The notes beneath the pieces were generated by a model. The model was not told where the DNA came from. It worked only from the letters and a program-made list of their open reading frames with translations, and did no database searches. A stretch of 64,000 bases of DNA from Chloroflexi bacterium 54-19 (GTDB lineage Bacteria > Chloroflexota > Chloroflexia > Chloroheliales > Chloroheliaceae), in the NCBI GenBank assembly GCA_001898225.1, contig MKTJ01000025.1, forward strand, positions 7,127-71,126, written 5' to 3'. The position numbers were made by a program, and so were the translations under genes. Shown here one piece after another: positions 7,480 to 14,705 of this stretch (positions are counted from its first letter, which is position 1; each line of letters begins with the position of its first letter).

Positions 7480-8544
7480 ATGGGCGGAGTCGAGAGGTTT
7501 TTAGGGCTTGAGAAAGAATTTATATTAAACCTGCTGGACCGGGAGAAGGTGCCGGGTCTTTCAATGGCGCTCACCAGCCGGGATGGGATGGTGGGGGTCC
7601 GTGCGTTCGGGATTAAAGACATTTCGAGCCGGGAACCGGTCACGGCGGATACGCTGTTTCAGGCCGCCTCGCTGAGCAAGCCGGTCTTCGCGGCCCTTGC
7701 CCTGAAACTGAGCGAACAGGGTTTGCTTGACCTTGATAGACGGCTAGTCTCTTACTGGCCCGACCCGGTCTTCCCGGACCCTTTCAGCCAGGAACCCGCC
7801 CTATTTCCCAAATTGGAGGACGCCCGGCTCGAAAAAGTAACGGCTCGTATGATTTTGAGCCATTCGGCGGGATTTCCGAACTGGCGCAGTAAAGACAATA
7901 TGTTGGAATTCAAGTTTGACCCCGGCGAAAGGTTTGGCTATTCGGGCGAAGGCTACACCTATTTGCAGCGGGTTCTGGAAAAAATCCTGGAAAAGCCTTT
8001 TGCCGAATATATGCATGCCAACCTTCTAGCGCCGCTTGGAATGGCGAATAGCAGTTATGCCTGGAAAGCTGATTTTGCCGGGCAAGCCGCTACCGGCCAC
8101 ACAAAGGACGGCCAACCCGCTCCCAGGCCGGACTTCTGGCCGCCCCTGGCCGCGGCGAGTCTCTATACCACCGCCCCCGATTTCGCCCGGTTTTTAGCCG
8201 CCTCGGTTAACCCATCTACATATGAAAGCGGCGGTTTTAGCCTGGGGGAAAGCAGCCTGGCCTTGCTGCGCCAGCATCAAATCACCCTCGGTGAAAAGTT
8301 GGCCTGGGGTATGGGTTGGGGTATTGAAAAGAGCGCTGCGGGCGAATACCTGTGGCAGTGGGGCGATAACGGCGATTTCAAAGCTTTCGCGCTGGTTGAG
8401 TTAAAGACCGCTACCAGGCTGGTCATTTTCACGAACGGCTATAACGGGCTGGCGGTTTGCCGCGAACTTGTCGAAAGCCTCTTTCCCGGCGACCATCCCG
8501 CCTTTACGGAGTTTTTAGCCGATACGAGCAAGTTTGTCTTCTAA
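7480..8544 (+). CDS. Serine hydrolase of the beta-lactamase/PBP family
   Basis: A 354-residue class C beta-lactamase-like serine hydrolase. 'FQAASLSKPVF' gives the SxxK nucleophile motif (Ser64, Lys67) and 'FGYSGEGYTYLQ' the second-motif tyrosine. The third motif is atypical: 'WQWGDNGDFKAF' stands where HxG/KTG is usual. No signal peptide or membrane anchor is seen, so it is probably a cytoplasmic esterase or peptidase rather than a true beta-lactamase. The ATG at 7480 is preferred; a TTG at 7420 in the same frame would add 20 unconvincing residues. Confidence 0.8.
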   Translation: MGGVERFLGLEKEFILNLLDREKVPGLSMALTSRDGMVGVRAFGIKDISSREPVTADTLFQAASLSKPVFAALALKLSEQGLLDLDRRLVSYWPDPVFPDPFSQEPALFPKLEDARLEKVTARMILSHSAGFPNWRSKDNMLEFKFDPGERFGYSGEGYTYLQRVLEKILEKPFAEYMHANLLAPLGMANSSYAWKADFAGQAATGHTKDGQPAPRPDFWPPLAAASLYTTAPDFARFLAASVNPSTYESGGFSLGESSLALLRQHQITLGEKLAWGMGWGIEKSAAGEYLWQWGDNGDFKAFALVELKTATRLVIFTNGYNGLAVCRELVESLFPGDHPAFTEFLADTSKFVF

Positions 8545-8564
8545 AAAATTTGTTCTAAAACCTC

Positions 8565-8616
8565 TTGACATGAAACCAAAAGGTGTCCTATAATGAAAAG
8601 GAAACCAAATGGTTTC
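8565..8616 (+). promoter_or_regulatory. Promoter and ArsR-type operator of the AHSA1-arsR operon
   Basis: Perfect -35 TTGACA (8565-8570), 18-bp spacer, perfect -10 TATAAT (8589-8594). A perfect palindrome GAAACCAAATGGTTTC lies at 8601-8616 over the likely transcription start, and a related imperfect copy GAAACCAAAAGGTGTC (8572-8587) fills the spacer. Binding there would block RNA polymerase, which fits autoregulation by the ArsR protein encoded second in the operon. Confidence 0.8.
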
Positions 8617-8649
8617 ATGTTTTTCAAATCGTGAAGGAGGCTAAATAAA

Positions 8650-9081
8650 ATGACCCCGAATGCTCAAAAAGCTCTACCCGATATAAGCTATACTTACCTG
8701 CTGGACGCGCCACTAAAGAAGGTCTGGCGGGCCATCTCGACCTCGGAAGGGCTGGCCGGATGGCTGATGCCCAACGATTTTCAGCCGGTGCTGGGCCACG
8801 AATTTACTTTTATCACCCAGCCGGTCGGGGATTTCGACGGCATCGTCCATTGCAAGGTGCTGGAACTCGACCCGCCCCACCACCTGGGGCTTAGCTGGAA
8901 CGGGCATAACATGGACCTCTTTTTGCGGCTCGACCTGAAAGAGTTGGACGGCAAGACCGAACTCAGCCTGGTCCATTCGGGCTGGCTGGAGAGCTATGCT
9001 TTTACCCGCACCATCATGGACGAGGGCTGGCGCAGGCACACGCGGGAGCGGCTGGAAAACCTGCTTGCCCAAATGGAATAA
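8650..9081 (+). CDS. SRPBCC (AHSA1-like) domain protein
   Basis: A 143-residue START/Bet v1-like protein of the activator-of-Hsp90 (AHSA1) C-terminal type: opening 'LLDAPLKKVWRAISTSEGLAGWL', then 'GFx...F' strands, and a terminal helix 'MDEGWRRHTRERLENLL'. GGAGG stands nine bases upstream of the ATG. These proteins bind small hydrophobic ligands in a cavity. It is first in an operon with an ArsR regulator, a very common pairing in which the regulator controls the pair. Confidence 0.85.
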   Translation: MTPNAQKALPDISYTYLLDAPLKKVWRAISTSEGLAGWLMPNDFQPVLGHEFTFITQPVGDFDGIVHCKVLELDPPHHLGLSWNGHNMDLFLRLDLKELDGKTELSLVHSGWLESYAFTRTIMDEGWRRHTRERLENLLAQME

Positions 9082-9158
9082 TTTTACTTTCTGGTTTGAA
9101 TGGCCCTGTAACCGGGGTTTTTACCGGGAAAAATGTTTTAGAAGCGAGGTGACTCCCG

Positions 9159-9524
9159 ATGACCGCAGGTTTGCCCAGGCACGATGTTTTCCAGGCTATC
9201 GCCGACCCGACCCGCCGCGAGGTTTTGCGGCTGCTTTCCGAGCGCGAAATGTCGTTAGGGACAATCTGCGGCCATTTTCCGATTACCCGCACGGCGGTCT
9301 CGAAGCACCTGCATATCCTGGCGGACGGCGGGCTGGTCCGGGAGACCAGGGTCGGGCGCGAAACCCGCTACCGCCTGCAACCCGAACCGCTCCTCGAACT
9401 GAAGCGCTGGCTGGCCTACTACGAGCGGTTCTGGGATAGCAAGCTGGCCGCTCTCAAAACCCTGGTCGAAAGCGACACTTCCGAAAACGAGTCCCCGGAC
9501 CAGTCCGAAGCGTGGCCGGACTAG
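9159..9524 (+). CDS. ArsR-family transcriptional regulator
   Basis: A 121-residue winged-helix repressor: 'DVFQAIADPTRREVLRLLSE' (the typical ArsR opening), then recognition region 'PITRTAVSKHLHILADGGLV' and wing 'RETRVGRETRYRL'. It lacks the metal-binding ELCVCDL motif ('EMSLGTICGHF' is there instead), placing it in the non-metal SdpR/AHSA1-associated subgroup. The palindromes at 8572-8616 are its likely operators. Serine- and acid-rich tail after residue 105. Confidence 0.88.
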   Translation: MTAGLPRHDVFQAIADPTRREVLRLLSEREMSLGTICGHFPITRTAVSKHLHILADGGLVRETRVGRETRYRLQPEPLLELKRWLAYYERFWDSKLAALKTLVESDTSENESPDQSEAWPD

Positions 9525-9560
9525 AGCACCCGCGTGGGAAATAGTGGCGCACGCCTGGTG

Positions 9561-10085
9561 CTATTCGCCGGTGACGCCGTCGATGCCTTCCCGCAGCAAG
9601 TCGGCGTGGCCGTTGTGGCGGGCTGTTTCCTCAATCATGTGCAGGATAATCCAGCGCAGGGTAAATTTGGTGCCGTCCCGCCCGGTCGCCGCCGATAAAT
9701 CGTCCAGGCTGGCGCTGGCGACAATCCGGCGCGAGGCTTCGCAAGCCTCATTGTAATAGGCGATTAAACCCGCCAGGGTTTCGCCCGGTTCGACCCGGAA
9801 GTCGGCTTCGGGGTCGTTGTCGGCGTCGGGCAAGCCCTGGGGGTTCAGCCCGGCAAAGCGGTCCTGGAACCACCAGATTTCGTTGACCGCCAGGTGTTTG
9901 ACCAGCCCGACCAGGTTCAGGGTCGAGGGCGGCATGCTCGGTCGTTTCCCTTTTTCTTCGTCCACCCCCTGGACCTTTTTCAAAATCGTAGCCCGGTGAT
10001 AATCGAGAAAACCGTTCAGGGTTTCCCGCTCCGCCGCGATAGCGGGTGGGTCGCGCCTGATAATGTTGTTAGCAGCCTCGGACAT
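9561..10085 (-). CDS. DinB-like DUF664 family protein
   Basis: A 174-residue four-helix protein of the DinB/DUF664 superfamily. Visible signatures are 'LVGLVKHLAVNEIWWFQDRF' (first metal histidine), and 'LRWIILHMIEETARHNGHADLLRE' near the end (second and third His), which would form a divalent-metal site. Relatives include bacillithiol- and mycothiol-dependent transferases, but this subgroup has no settled function. Ribosome site AAAGGA precedes the ATG. Convergent with the arsR gene. Confidence 0.85.
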   Translation of the reverse strand: MSEAANNIIRRDPPAIAAERETLNGFLDYHRATILKKVQGVDEEKGKRPSMPPSTLNLVGLVKHLAVNEIWWFQDRFAGLNPQGLPDADNDPEADFRVEPGETLAGLIAYYNEACEASRRIVASASLDDLSAATGRDGTKFTLRWIILHMIEETARHNGHADLLREGIDGVTGE

Positions 10086-10358
10086 ACTTTTCCTTTCATT
10101 TCTTTAGAGATTTCTTTATAAAATATACCGGGCGATTATAACTCTTTAAAATTACCACGCAAATACTTATAAATTGGTCCGAAAAGGACTTGTAAATTGC
10201 GTGTTTACTTGTTATCTTGTATATATCGACCTGGGACACCTCGGTTTTCTTTCGGACCCCTTCTTTTCTTAAAAAAATAGTTTTTGGCGAACGGTTTAAA
10301 AACCGCTTTTCGCGTTCCCTTATGGCTATGGCAAAAAACCCTCCAGGAGGTCTATTCG

Positions 10359-11384
10359 ATGAACCCGACACCCGATAAAGGCGCCAACCCCAATAACCAA
10401 CCTACCGCCGCAGACGAGAACCAGACTTCAGATGTCATCTCTATTGCCAGCGGCACCTCGGTCGGCGGCTCGAATACCGTTTTCGGGTCTACCGGGACCG
10501 CTACCGCCACCGCCGCAGCCACGGCCAGCGCCACCGACATCAGCCGGATTAGCTGGAAAGGCAGCCCTAACCACTGGGTCGGGCGGGATAACAACACGGT
10601 CGTGGCGATTGTCGACCACATCATGCAGGGGACCATGGAGTCTACCAACGGCTGGTTCAAGAACCGCCGCAGCGATGTTAGCGCCCATTTCGGCGTGGCA
10701 AAAGATGGCCGCATCTGGCAGTGGGTGCGGGTGCCCGACGCCGCCTGGGGTAACGGTATCCCCGAAAGCCCCGACCCGTCGCTCGATTGGCTGGCCGATG
10801 GTCTAAAAAAGAATATCAACCCGAACAACCTGACCGTCTCGATTGAACACGAAGGCAATACCGGCGACACCTTTACCGAGGAACAGTTCCAGGCGACGCT
10901 CTGGCTGCATAAGTACCTGATTACAACCTACAAGATTATGCCCGACCGCAAGCACATTATCGGCCATTACCAGATTTCGGCCCGGTCGCGGGCCCAGTGT
11001 CCCGGCACCGGTTTTCCCTGGCAGCGTCTTCTCAACGAGCTTTCGGGGATGCCAAAGCCGCCCAACCAGCCTTCCAACACGCCTGTACCTTCGAATACCA
11101 ACCCTATCAACAGCCTGGTTGACATGAAGTGGCTACAGGGGGTGAGCGGGGTTATCATCACGGACCTGGGCGTCAAGACAATTAACACCAATAACGCCTA
11201 CGTGCGGTCCAAGCCGTCCCTTTCCGGGACCGATAACACGCTATTGCGGGTGTTATCCAAGGGCAAGCAGTTACGTTTTAGCGGCTATACCGATGCCGGT
11301 CCGGCTTTCCGTGGTAACGTGCGCTGGCTGCTTATTTCCGACCTGGACGATGGCGGGTGGGTCCATTCCTCGATGGTGAGTTAG
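10359..11384 (+). CDS. N-acetylmuramoyl-L-alanine amidase with SH3-like C-terminus
   Basis: A 341-residue protein with an Amidase_2/PGRP-type domain (about residues 65-235). Zinc ligands are visible: 'AIVDHIMQG' (first His), and 'IIGHYQISARSRAQCPG' (second His and Cys), with 'SVSIEHEGN' between. A proline/asparagine-rich linker leads to a bacterial SH3-like domain ('NAYVRSKPSLSGTDN...GGWVHSSMVS'). The start at 10359 follows AGGAGG. The N-terminal 60 residues are low-complexity Ala/Thr and there is no signal peptide, as in phage endolysins. It cleaves the amide between muramic acid and the peptide stem. Confidence 0.85.
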   Translation: MNPTPDKGANPNNQPTAADENQTSDVISIASGTSVGGSNTVFGSTGTATATAAATASATDISRISWKGSPNHWVGRDNNTVVAIVDHIMQGTMESTNGWFKNRRSDVSAHFGVAKDGRIWQWVRVPDAAWGNGIPESPDPSLDWLADGLKKNINPNNLTVSIEHEGNTGDTFTEEQFQATLWLHKYLITTYKIMPDRKHIIGHYQISARSRAQCPGTGFPWQRLLNELSGMPKPPNQPSNTPVPSNTNPINSLVDMKWLQGVSGVIITDLGVKTINTNNAYVRSKPSLSGTDNTLLRVLSKGKQLRFSGYTDAGPAFRGNVRWLLISDLDDGGWVHSSMVS

Positions 11385-11392
11385 CCGGGGAA

Positions 11393-11536
11393 AGTTTTTA
11401 GTAATCAGAGGGCAGTAGGCAGAGGGCAGAGGCCAGAAGGCAGAGGGCAGAGGCCAGAAGGCAGAGGGCAGAGGCCAGAGGCCAGAAGGCAGAGGGCAGA
11501 GGCCAGAAGGCAGAGGGCAGAGGGCAGTAATCAGTT
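11393..11536 (+). repeat. Heptad tandem array (CAGAGGG/CAGAAGG type)
   Basis: About 20 consecutive 7-bp units, mostly GGCAGAG, GGCCAGA and AGGCAGA, starting a few bases after the amidase stop. It begins with GTTTTTAGTAATCAG, linking the two unit types seen across the window. Confidence 0.9.
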
Positions 11537-11537
11537 T

Positions 11538-11790
11538 GTGCCATTCCGTGTGAAGCACGCGCCCTCAGGTCGCATTTGCGGGCTTTATGGGTCCGTTGGA
11601 CAATAGCACGGTCAATATTCTTGTCATTCCGTGGCAAAGCCACGGAATCTCCGGTCCGTTGGACAATAGCACGGTCAATTTTCTTGTCATTCCGAGGGAA
11701 CCGAGGAATCTAGCCCGTAGGGTTCCCTTTGGGCCGGTCTGTTGGACAATAGCACAATCGAACGTGCGTGAAACCGGGACTCCCTGGAAT
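11538..11790 (+). repeat. Tandem palindromic elements
   Basis: Two head-to-tail copies of TTGTCATTCCG (11621 and 11684, 63 bp apart) each preceded or followed by GGTCCGTTGGACAATAGCAC (11590, 11655, and a variant at about 11735). One copy has the self-complementary ATTCCGTGGC-AAA-GCCACGGAAT. The last copy continues into the longer variant GGAATCTAGCCCGTAGGG. Confidence 0.8.
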
Positions 11791-12047
11791 AACAAAATAC
11801 ATGGTTTTTCTCGGTTAAACCTACTCATGGTAATTTGGTTGGTTGGTTAATTTAAAGGAGTTTTAGCCGGTAGTAACAGGCCGGATTCGGGAAAAATATA
11901 TTTGCGTGGTACGCCAGGGTTAGCGTGATAAAGCGTTAGCCCGGCAGTTGCGGACCAGCGAAAAAATAACAGGTTTGAAAAGGTCCTAAAAGCCGCTCAT
12001 GGCCGGAACAGCCTCGAAAAGTGAGCGCAACGCGGGGGATTACTATA

Positions 12048-12105
12048 AACATATCCCCATTTGTGAAACATATCCCCTTGACAAGGACGAATTGCGTGAT
12101 AAAAT
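12048..12105 (+). promoter_or_regulatory. Probable promoter upstream of the TPR operon
   Basis: TTGACA (12078-12083), 16-bp spacer, TAAAAT (12100-12105). Just upstream ACATATCCCC occurs twice (about 12049 and 12069), the second touching the -35 box, as expected of an operator. The first expressed gene would be at 12399, giving a leader of about 290 nt. Confidence 0.55.
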
Positions 12106-12197
12106 GGAGTAAATCCGTGGTAACGTCTTGTTTACTTATAGTCGCACAAAATCCAGGAAAAACGGATCGCTTGCGCCAGTCTTGTTCCCTGCTTTTA

Positions 12198-12342
12198 CGG
12201 GTCTAACCGAAGCACAACCGGGTCTCCTCACAAATCACTCGCAGCCACCTACCAGGCTGTTAGCGGGTCTCCTAAAAATCTTCAACGGGTCTCTGGGTCA
12301 GAATTGTTATAGCCAAACCACCGCCTGGGCGGGGTCGGGTCT
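12198..12342. repeat. Iteron-like CGGGTCT repeats in the operon leader
   Basis: Five copies of CGGGTCT at 12198, 12219, 12264, 12286 and 12336, spaced 21, 45, 22 and 50 bases, close to multiples of two helical turns. The best two share CGGGTCTCCT. No gene is seen in 11850-12398. Confidence 0.5.
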
Positions 12343-12398
12343 ATTTCCCCTTGCCCAAAACGGAGTGGCTGTAACAAAAATCGCTAAAGCGGGTAATT

Positions 12399-12704
12399 AT
12401 GGAATTAGCAAAACTGATAATGGGCTGTTCCCTGTTTCTCATAGGCGTCTGCATCGTTGCGAGCGGCTTGTATATTATCTTGCGTAAAGAATACCAGGAA
12501 GCTCTCAAAACCCTCACCAAGCAAAGTCCCAAATTAGCCGGAAAATCACCCATCGAAGATGTCATCAAACCGTTGGCACAGACTTCGGTCCAGCTTATGG
12601 ATACGGTTAACAAACTTATCCAGACGGCGGTCGGGACCGGGGCGTTCCTGTGTATGCTCGGTTCGGGGTTGTGTATCCTGGCCTACTGGATGGTTTCGAA
12701 CTAA
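12399..12704 (+). CDS. Small two-TM membrane protein
   Basis: A 101-residue protein with two membrane helices (about residues 5-28 and 77-98, the second containing 'GAFLCMLGSGLCILAYW') and a 45-residue hydrophilic segment between. No family was recognised. The ribosome site is poor, but the frame is clean and it lies 69 bases before the P-loop gene on the same strand, so it may be the first gene of that operon. Confidence 0.55.
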   Translation: MELAKLIMGCSLFLIGVCIVASGLYIILRKEYQEALKTLTKQSPKLAGKSPIEDVIKPLAQTSVQLMDTVNKLIQTAVGTGAFLCMLGSGLCILAYWMVSN

Positions 12705-12773
12705 CTGCCGCAGTTAACCGTCGCACGGTAAGCCGCCACACGGCGGGCTCGTTATTCGTTAAGGATAAACTTT

Positions 12774-14705
12774 ATGGCTATCGCTGACTCAATCAAATTA
12801 AGTGGTCCCTTGAGTAGTGGTTTGCGCTCGAAAATCACCTCCCAGTCCCTGAACTGGCTCTACACTTATCTTTCGGCGGTCGTCCGGCAGGAAGATGCCA
12901 GCGCCGATTACGCGCTTTCGCCGAGCCTCAAGCCGCGCCTGGCCCGCCTCGAACTGGCCGCTGACGGCGATTATTCCGGGCAGATTGACCAACTCTACGC
13001 CGAGGCCCCGGCTTCGGCTTCGGCCAAACTGGGCCTGGCCGATGTAGCCGCCACTAACGGCGGGAGCATCCTGCTCGGCAAGAGCGGCAGCGGCAAGACC
13101 CGCCAGTTGCACGACCAGACCTCGCGGTTGGCCCGGACCAGCCTGGCCCAGGTCGAGCAGCTACGATTGCAGTCGGACGCCACCCGCAACGATTTCGCCC
13201 CGGTCTTTTTGCCGGTCTACGTCCAGTTGCCCGTTATCGCCTCGCTCATGGCCGACCTCGAACGCTCCGGCCAGCGCACCAACCTTTTCGGTATGGCCCT
13301 GGAAAACTATTTGAGCCAGCAGGCCGGGGCAAGCGTCCCGCCGACCCTTATGAGCGAAGTCGTGCCGGTAATCCTGGCCGATAACCTGGAAAAACTCGAC
13401 CTGGGCCAGGCCCCGGTCTTTTTTAGCCGCTTCAACCAGTGGTTCTCGACCGTTACCCCGGAAGCCCGCGTTATCCTGGCCTGCCAGCACCTCAGTTTTG
13501 TCCTTTATTACCCCTGGTTCCGGCCCGAACAGGCCTGGCAGTTCTTTGGCCTTTACGGCTTCGAGTGGGCGGAAGTCCGCCCGTTCCTGGGAAGCCGCTA
13601 CTCCGAGGCCGAACTCGACCAGCTTGAACTGACGGGATTGACCGGGCTTTTCGTCCATCCGAGCCTGTGCAAACTCTTTACGACCAACACCTCGGCGCGG
13701 GGCGGCCTGGCCGGGCTGCTCGACATCTTTACGAATAACATCCTGGGCGGCAACGCGGCCCTGGCCCGCCAGTTGGCCGGGTACTCCCAACTCCTCGGTG
13801 ACGACTTCTTTGCGACCACGACCCCGGCGACTTCCGCATCCGGTGTTACCACGACTTCGTCAAGCGGCGTCCAGCCCAAGGGCGACGCTAACTCGCAGCC
13901 CGCCGGGTGGTGGGGCAGCCAGTTCACCAAACAGGCCAAGCCTGGGGCCACCGGGCAGGTCCAGTCCGACGTTTTACCGAAGGGGATTGACCTGGGCCAG
14001 ATTCCCGGCCTTATCGCACAGGGCGGCAACCTGATTCAAGGGCTGGCAAGCGCGGTCGGCACCGTCAGCCAGGCGATTTCAGCCCTCGGCATCGGGCAGG
14101 ATAACGCCGGTCAGGCCCAACCCCAGGCGTCCCAGGACAAGCCAGCCGACCCGACCTCGACCCCGGCCAGCCAACCGGCAACCGCAAATACGCAGCAAAA
14201 CACGTCCGACCCGGCGCAGCAGACGACCACCCCGGTGGCAGACCAGTCGGCGCAAGGCACCCCTGGTGTGGCCCAGCAACTTACGCAAGCCACGCTACAG
14301 GCGGCCCCCGACGCGGTAGCAGCACCGGTGCCTGCTCCCGACAACTCGACCCCGTCGAATAACACCGGCATAAGTGCCAGCACCAGTGCCAGCCAGTCGC
14401 AAATCTTACCGGCGGCGCTTATCGGCGCGGTAGCGGGCGCAGGCGCGGCCCTGGCGGGGGCGACAGCCCAGCAGAACGCGCAAAATACCCAAATCCCGGC
14501 CCAACCCGGCGCGACCACCAGCAGCACGGCTGCCAGCGCTGCGACGGCCCAGCTTCTTTCGCCAGCGCCGCCACGAACGCGGTCGCGGCACCAGTGCAGG
14601 CACCAGTGCCAGCCCCGACCCCGGCTCAGACCAGCTACCCGAACCTCGCGGCCCCGGCGGCTTCAACGGCCTCGACGCCCCTGCCGGACTCGGTTGCCGG
14701 GCTGA
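12774..14705 (+). CDS. STAND/NACHT-like P-loop ATPase with disordered tail (N-terminal part, frameshifted into TPR protein)
   Basis: The first 330 residues form an NTPase module. Walker A 'GKSGSGKT' is at residues 102-109 and a Walker B-like 'VPVILADNLEKLD' has Asp203; 'ARVILACQH' follows where the sensor strand of NACHT ATPases ('iltcR') lies. Residues about 345-590 are a low-complexity Gln/Pro/Thr/Ala linker. From about base 14552 the translation turns Arg-rich, while another frame continues the Ala/Pro linker straight into the TPR protein 14594-18280. I therefore think the real coding part ends near 14551 and that the two are one protein of about 1830 residues interrupted by a -1 shift or a sequence error. 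AAGGA precedes the ATG. Confidence 0.75.
   Translation: MAIADSIKLSGPLSSGLRSKITSQSLNWLYTYLSAVVRQEDASADYALSPSLKPRLARLELAADGDYSGQIDQLYAEAPASASAKLGLADVAATNGGSILLGKSGSGKTRQLHDQTSRLARTSLAQVEQLRLQSDATRNDFAPVFLPVYVQLPVIASLMADLERSGQRTNLFGMALENYLSQQAGASVPPTLMSEVVPVILADNLEKLDLGQAPVFFSRFNQWFSTVTPEARVILACQHLSFVLYYPWFRPEQAWQFFGLYGFEWAEVRPFLGSRYSEAELDQLELTGLTGLFVHPSLCKLFTTNTSARGGLAGLLDIFTNNILGGNAALARQLAGYSQLLGDDFFATTTPATSASGVTTTSSSGVQPKGDANSQPAGWWGSQFTKQAKPGATGQVQSDVLPKGIDLGQIPGLIAQGGNLIQGLASAVGTVSQAISALGIGQDNAGQAQPQASQDKPADPTSTPASQPATANTQQNTSDPAQQTTTPVADQSAQGTPGVAQQLTQATLQAAPDAVAAPVPAPDNSTPSNNTGISASTSASQSQILPAALIGAVAGAGAALAGATAQQNAQNTQIPAQPGATTSSTAASAATAQLLSPAPPRTRSRHQCRHQCQPRPRLRPATRTSRPRRLQRPRRPCRTRLPG

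Noticed and set aside
11393..11536. CRISPR array
   Set aside because: Units are 7 bp with no unique spacers, and no cas gene is present.
11271..11643. Minus-strand reading frames rich in Leu-Pro-Ser-Ala repeats over the heptad array
   Set aside because: The repeats of the protein simply follow the 7-bp DNA units (21 bp = 7 residues); there is no ribosome site, and the same kind of frame appears over every array.
12021..12487. Frames of 61 and 119 residues before the small membrane protein
   Set aside because: No ribosome site, irregular composition, and overlap with the promoter and the CGGGTCT repeats.
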